From assembly GCF_000004825.1 (NCBI RefSeq), contig NW_008805068.1, forward strand, positions 434,001 through 498,000: DNA of 64,000 nt, in the 5' to 3' direction. Source of the DNA: Heterostelium album PN500. Taxonomy: Eukaryota; Evosea; Eumycetozoa; Acytosteliales; Acytosteliaceae. The notes under the pieces are model-generated. The model was not told the DNA's origin. It saw only the letters and a list, made by a program, of their open reading frames with translations, and did not search any database. The position numbers and the translations under genes were made by a program. Of this stretch, positions 58,470 to 64,000 are shown piece by piece (positions within the stretch are counted from its first letter, which is position 1; each line of letters opens with the position of its first letter).

Positions 58470-59019
58470 TATATTTATATCTTATTGGTCTTAAAAAAAA
58501 TCAAAAAAATTGATGATCATTTTTGATCTTACCCATAAAAAATTGCTCCAATCAACTGACCATGTTTCTTGTCATTTTTAAAAAAAAAATGATTATTATT
58601 TATGATCATTTAAACTAATCTGTTTTTATTTTTATTATTAATTTATAATTTATGATAGCTTAATGTTGAATTCAAGTTATTTGAAAAACAAAAGAGCGAT
58701 ATATATTTCAAAGAATTATCATTTTCTAGAAAACATTAATAGTTTAACTAAATCATTTTAAATATGAAATCAATTTACAATTTAATTTACTCTTTTCTAC
58801 TTAATTTTTATTAGTACATTTAATTTTAAATTAATATATTAGATAAAGGTCAAAGATCAGACTATCAGTTAGTTAGATAAAGGAATAATAAATTTAATAG
58901 TCTTGATATCTTTACAAATTTAATTAAGATAAATTAAAATAAAAATTAGAAATAATTTATTGTTTATAAAATAAAAAATATATTATTAATAAATATGTTG
59001 TTGAAGAGATAACAAAAGA
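58470..59019. other. Intergenic spacer
   Basis: About 550 bases of A/T-rich DNA. No gene or strong dyad is seen. Confidence 0.6.
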
Positions 59020-59628
59020 TTATGATGAAGAATGAGAAGAGAGAATGGTATCTCTATAAAAAGAGACCAAATCAATTGTCCACGAAGGATAATCATTTAG
59101 TATTTTGAAACCTTCAGGCCATTCCAATCCAAGTTGACTGACCACAAATGCTGAATATTTATGGCAATTGGTATCTGAGCACCATTTAAAATTGCCATTA
59201 CAATGCTCTTGAATGAATTGTCTTTCGAATCTTTTGACAAACCATGTTCTCAGTTCCCTAAGATTTTGAACTTTGTTTGGAAATGTGGCTATTCCAAGAT
59301 AGATTGATCTTAGGAGTAGATCTGATTTCTTGTTGTATCTATGAACAGCACAATCTACCAATTGATTCTCATCCCTTTTCGGAATGACTAGGTGTACCAT
59401 TAGACCAATTGGATGTTCTTCATCAGTTGTTTCGTTTCCAACATCCAAAACAATTGAGTGGTGTCCAACCTCTGTTCCAAATGAATCTAATGATGTTTTA
59501 TAAATATTTAAATATGCTTTTACATTCTGAAGAGAGAAATTTGTAAAACTAATAACTCCATCATCCATTGTTTCTATATCTGTATCTTTAAAATAACAAA
59601 TATTTGTTTTTGAAATAAAAGAACCCAT
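59020..59628 (-). CDS. Hypothetical protein, possible permuted papain-fold peptidase, myristoylable
   Basis: Single-exon gene of 202 residues. MGSFISK fits N-myristoylation. In the N-terminal half GHHSIVLDVG supplies a His before a beta-strand. In the C-terminal half CSDTNCHKYSAFVVSQLGL has an NC motif followed by a helix. The order His-then-NC is that of permuted papain-like proteins (PPPDE/DeSI, LRAT and some NlpC/P60). I see no closer match, and the overall similarity is weak. It lies between F-box-like paralogues B and C on the same strand with its own spacers, so a shared function is possible but unproved. Confidence 0.6.
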   Translation of the reverse strand: MGSFISKTNICYFKDTDIETMDDGVISFTNFSLQNVKAYLNIYKTSLDSFGTEVGHHSIVLDVGNETTDEEHPIGLMVHLVIPKRDENQLVDCAVHRYNKKSDLLLRSIYLGIATFPNKVQNLRELRTWFVKRFERQFIQEHCNGNFKWCSDTNCHKYSAFVVSQLGLEWPEGFKILNDYPSWTIDLVSFYRDTILSSHSSS

Positions 59629-60041
59629 TTTCTGATCTTTAAATAATCTTGTAAAATAATTTTAACAAATAATTATAAATAAAAAAAATTGATATATGTT
59701 TCTTTCTTTGAGTACCAATTTAAAATTAACAAAGTGACATTTTTTTTAATCAAGTTTGATTATTTTTAAAATATTTAAATTATTTAATTTATATATTGCT
59801 AATAACAACAAACTAAAAGTATAATTTAATTTCAAAAGAAGAAAAGAATTAATCAATTAATTATCACCCAAGCTTAATTATAATAAATAAATTGAAATAT
59901 GTTATTTTTTTACCTAAAACCAGTAATCCCTGCAAAGATACTATGAAATTAAGGTTAAAGTGGGAAAAATGTTGAAAAGTAACAAAAAAAACCAATAATT
60001 TTAACGAAATTCAATGTTTTTATATGATTTATTTATAAATA
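59629..60041. other. Intergenic spacer
   Basis: About 410 bases, A/T-rich, promoter of the preceding small gene. Nothing else is seen. Confidence 0.6.
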
Positions 60042-61678
60042 TTATTTATTAATTATTTGGATAGTGTCTACTAAGAATTGATTAATCTCAGGTGAATCAT
60101 CATCATCAAAATAAGCTGCTAATGGTTCAGATGATTTCTCAACCACCATAGTCAAATTGATATGATTTTCTTTGATTTGTGGGATTATATCACCCATTAG
60201 TACATAAAGATGAGTATAGTCTTCTCTATTTAATAAACTATAAGAAATATCAATTGATTTGAGTGTCTTGGAGTGATAATCAAAGAGAGGTTTGAGGAAA
60301 TAAAGATAACTACAATCCGGATCATCACTTGAATCTTTGATAATGTTAACAGTGAATCGTTCAATGCCATTTCCATTGGCATTCGGTGTGGTTACCATGA
60401 TGTGGGTGAGTAACTTTGTATAATTTTGTTCGAATCCAAGATACTTGGTAATGACTATCTCTTTGAGATTTGGCATTGGCGGTGGATAAACCAAATATCT
60501 ATCGGTTACAACGTAGTATCTATAGTTTGATTCTATATTATCCAAATCTCTGTATTGCTGGTCAAAAATAGATTTTCTAACTTGGTCTCCATTTGAATAA
60601 CCACCTTCATCTGATTGAATCACGAATGTTTCGACTCTTGACATCAGTCGATAGGCATAACCAACACCTTTATCATATGGAATGTATTTAATTGATTCAT
60701 AATTGAAATATAATGGTGCTGATTTCACTAGACTGTATTCGTTGCTGGTGTTGTTGATATTGAGAAATCCATTCCAATCGAAATGCTTGTTATTGACCAC
60801 CTTTGAAACATATGAAAAGAAATGTTTCGATACCAATGCAAAGTTTAAGATCTGTGATACATCGACAATATCTGAGAGATTGGTGTGTTCATTTCTGAAT
60901 GCTGAATAGCTTGATTCCTTATATCTTTGCTCCGAGAAATCATTAAATACAATTGAATATGAAACGATCTTTTCCAACAATAGCTTCGATAATATAATGT
61001 TGTTGTTTGATTCCACTTTGATGTAATCATTTGCTACTCGTGTCTTTGTTTCAGTCTTGCTAATCTGTTGACATATACTCTTGTTATTGTAAACTATATC
61101 GTATAGGTTTTTTTTTTTGAAAATCGCTATTTTCTTTAGACGATCTTTTTCTATCCAATATCTGAATTGTCCAATTCTGTATTTCAATCGAGTGACGCTG
61201 TATTCATTCATTTGACGGAACCAAGGTTTAAACTATATTATTTTAGAAGTTAATATTGAATGATCATTTTGTCTAATTAATAATCTTGTTTCTTTTTGTT
61301 GTTACTTACTCTATTATGGCTAATTATTTTATAAAAAACGGTTTCAAGTAAAACACTGTTTTCTTCAAAATGTAATAATAATAGCTGATCGAATACCTCT
61401 TGAGATGGATCAAAGAATACTTCGGCAATGAATTTAGTATAACCATCTGGGTCGAAGTAGTGTGAATACTTTGCATAATGATACTCAACAAAGTGGCTAA
61501 CACATTGGATTCTAGTTGTAGTTGTATTGCTACGATGATTGAACCTAAAATATAGGTCATAGCATTCGATAAGATTTGAAAGTGAGTTCGTATCTTGAGA
61601 ATTAAATGTTGCTTGCTCTACATTGCCACTCTCGTTCAATGAAGAACTACTGGTATCAACATTGCTATCTGTAGACAT
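60042..61678 (-). CDS. Two-exon F-box-like family protein, paralogue C
   Basis: Exons 61310-61678 and 60042-61232 give 519 residues, with the intron at the same position and phase 0 as in A and B (SHNR / FKPW). It has a short Ser-rich N-terminus, the shared domain with IECYDLYFRFN and HYFDPDGYTKFIAEVFFDPS, and the F-box-like LSKLLLEKIVSYS ... FALVSKHFFSYVSKVVNN. The C-terminal part has FNYESIKYIPYDKGV, YPPPMPNLKEIVI and GNGIERFTVN. It completes a three-gene tandem family on the minus strand. Confidence 0.8.
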
Positions 61679-62043
61679 TCTGATGATGTTTGTATATGTA
61701 TAATTCTTGAAACGAAAGCATATTCAAAAAAAAAAAAGATATTTTATTAGATTTTTCAAACAGTAGAAGAAAACTACAAAAAAAAAAAACAATTCTAATG
61801 TATCATGTGATCATCTAAAAATAGTCACAAAGCTCAAGTAAATGATAAAACATTATTATAGCAATCCTTTTTATCTATTAATATCATTGGTATAGAACTT
61901 ACTAACTAAAGTGTGAATTAAATGTAACAATTTAGCCAAGTTTAATGATGTATCTATTGGTCTCTAGAGATCGCATATAATACTGATCTTGATCAAAACA
62001 AAACAAAACATTGTTTTTATGAAATAAATAAATAATAACAGTT
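61679..62043. other. Intergenic spacer
   Basis: About 365 bases, A/T-rich, with A runs. No gene is seen. Confidence 0.6.
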
Positions 62044-63641
62044 TTATTCGGTGGTGATGATAGGAACCGAAGAAGATGAAGATGATCTTGATAAACAACT
62101 ATATCTACTCTTCTGAGTAGTTAATATCGAGGTGAGTGAGTTGCCAAGTGAAGATTGTAATAAAGCTTTTCTATTTGAAACTGCATACGATATGAAATTC
62201 CAAAAACCTATTAATTTTAAATTTAGATGATATTCGAAATTAATAATCTAATGAACCGCGCTATTTATATTGATATTCAATGTTACCTTGTAGAGGAGAT
62301 AAGAAATTGGATAGAAATTCCAAGTAGAAATTCTCACAACTATGTCCGAAGAGATAGACCAAAAAAGATATTAAATTGAATGTCCAACAAACTATGAAAC
62401 CAACAACAAACAGATTCAATCTTAAAACGATTCTATTTTGTATTGAATTCAATTCTAAAATAATAAAATAATAACATTAATAGAGGAGAATATGTTAATA
62501 TTAATGTGATGCGAAAGCTGCTATTCTTTTACTTACTTGTTATAGATCTAGAAAGTGAATCTAAATGTTTCTTAACTTTATAAGATAGGATGATACAGGT
62601 TATAATCGTAAGTACCAATGGTATATAAAAGAGAACGAGTAACGTCCATCTGTTCATTGTACACCAAGACATATTGTGTGCATGTGTAATACTGGCCGAC
62701 GCCATCAATCCAAAACCAAATGATAGTGGTAATAACCAACATACTAAATAATAAAATATCATAAGATAACGTCTATTGTTGTTATTGTTGTTGTTTTCGT
62801 TAAGTTGTTAACAGATAAAGAAAATCGGGATTATTAATATTAATATTTAGATTACAGATTGTTGTTGATAAAAGTTGTGTTCATTAATTGCTTACTTTTT
62901 CTCACGAGAAATAAATAATCGGTGTATATGAAATGCTATAACCGATGTCCAGAAACAACTGGCTAGAAAAGAGAATCCGATGGCACCGGAGAACGTGCTG
63001 CAGAGAGTGACATCTTTGAAGCTACCGGTTGATTTTACAAAGTGTTCATTGTACTTGATGAAAAGGACACGCGAGAACATCACAAACAACGAGGAGAGCA
63101 AGTCGCTTAGCGCCAGTTGGTTTACCAATCGCGATACTTTGCGATCTTCGCTGCTGTTTGGTCCTTTCACCTTTTTGAGCAGCGGCACGAAAGTGGTTCG
63201 CACCTCGACCGACTTCTCGCCGAACGCTGCTGGCGCGACACCGCCTGCCGTTTGAATGGTGTCGCCACTGTTGATTCTAGTTGGCGCTATGTAATTACTA
63301 AAAGAGGAATGTGGAGATCCACGTGGTGAAATCGGGTAGTAGTGTCCCGATGAGTTGGGTGAAGACGGCACCGAGCTGTCGGTCGGTAGTTTTGCCGATC
63401 GGTTCTTTATGAAAATCATTAATACAGTGCCGAGCGCGCCAATAATCGATAGTATCGCACTAACTATACTGCCATATCCCAATGTAATTCTATCTTGCAC
63501 TGTTAAAACGCATGAACTTCCGCCTAGAGAAAAAGGATCGTTACTACTACTATCTATACTACTACTGCCACTACTACTATTAATATCGCTTGAACTAAAC
63601 AATCCATGATCACCATTGAAAGGTGATATTATTGGAAACAT
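62044..63641 (-). CDS. cAMP-receptor-like (Crl type) G-protein-coupled receptor
   Basis: Seven-transmembrane receptor of 437 residues in four exons: 62896-63641, 62537-62772, 62287-62454 and 62044-62207. The N-terminus is Ser-rich and outside. TM1 (ITLGYGSIVSAILSIIGALG) is followed by a long, Ser/Pro-rich first intracellular loop of about 85 residues. TM2 and TM3 are in exon 1, TM4 and TM5 in exon 2, TM6 and TM7 in exon 3. The splice to exon 4 gives LQ-GFWNFISYAVSNRKAL, the TM7-tail block typical of the dictyostelid cAR/Crl family. A conserved Cys in the second outer loop (NMSWCTMNRW) fits the disulfide with TM3. The Ser-rich tail may be phosphorylated. The ligand is unknown; the long first loop sets it apart from the cAMP receptors. 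Confidence 0.85.
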
Positions 63642-64000
63642 TATTTATAAATTCTATTTTTAAAAAATGATATATAATATATATAGATCTAAAGTATATA
63701 ATCTATTCTAAACATATATATATATATTGACATGAGTTTTTATATACAAACAACTTATAGATAATTAACAATTTCTAAATTAAATGGGTCCATATCAATA
63801 ATAGAAAATGCAATAATAATTAATTACTTATTATTTCTCCACTACACTTTCTTTTTTCTTTTTTTTTGGTGATTGGTCGCAAACTTCATTGATGGGGTGG
63901 GTGCTGTGGGAATCAGTGAAAAAAAAAAAGAAATTTCATTTGAAAAGATCTCGAAACCAGGGATTCTTTTAAGTTTTTAACAAAAAAAAAAAAAAAAAAA
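63642..64000. other. Promoter region of the GPCR gene, window edge
   Basis: A/T-rich with an alternating TA tract near 63710-63730, a T-rich pyrimidine run near 63850 and a run of A at the edge. No gene is seen. Confidence 0.6.

Noticed and set aside
1-64000. CRISPR arrays, rRNA genes and bacterial-type operons
   Set aside because: None is seen, and the window is clearly nuclear eukaryotic DNA with introns.

Overview
This is AT-rich nuclear DNA from a dictyostelid social amoeba. The evidence is: short introns with GTAAGT/GTATGT donors and T-rich TAG acceptors; long A and T homopolymers between genes; Asn- and Gln-rich tracts inside proteins; a germination-type adenylyl cyclase (ACG); a cAMP-receptor-like GPCR; and lineage-expanded ankyrin and F-box-like families. 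Codon third positions in conserved genes are less AT-rich than I would expect for D. discoideum, so I infer another genus (Heterostelium- or Cavenderia-like). The species is not established.

Layout. 1-6.1 kb: the C-terminal part of an F-box-like/LRR family gene, a glutathione S-transferase, and a tandem pair of 675-residue ankyrin proteins. 6.3-16.0 kb: an old tandem duplication of a block [BPI/LBP-family lipid-binding protein, F-box-like/LRR gene, cystathionine gamma-lyase] in which each gene has stayed whole in only one copy; the left copy also carries about 2 kb with a decayed DEDD-exonuclease-like gene and a GC-richer stem structure. 16.3-21.4 kb: a BLOC-1 subunit 6 (pallidin) gene, an unknown gene, a GT31-like glycosyltransferase and a decayed gene. 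21.5-28.7 kb: the spliceosomal scaffold Prp8. 29.9-46.1 kb: a myristoylable EF-hand protein, a small Gag1-clamp-like protein, an N-formylglutamate-amidohydrolase-like protein with a Cys-rich insert, adenylyl cyclase ACG, a 994-residue ankyrin protein, eIF3g and a mitochondrial-looking protein. 46.4-51.6 kb: two very small genes with four-base coding first exons, the mitochondrial GTPase GUF1/LepA and an unusual Rab. 52.5-61.7 kb: an accessory cluster with one more F-box-like/LRR gene, three paralogous two-exon F-box-like genes and a small protein that looks like a permuted papain-fold peptidase. 62.0-63.6 kb: the Crl-type GPCR.

Housekeeping genes for splicing, translation, sulfur amino acids and trafficking are interspersed with fast-evolving families. 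The families are clustered, tandemly duplicated and partly decayed, which points to ongoing birth and death of putative substrate-adaptor (F-box-like) and ankyrin proteins. Two otherwise perfectly conserved genes, prpf8 and guf1, each carry exactly one surplus base in a short homopolymer. This is more likely consensus error than biology, and it warns that single-base breaks elsewhere in the window should be checked against reads. Splice sites below were placed by eye from consensus, reading phase and protein similarity.
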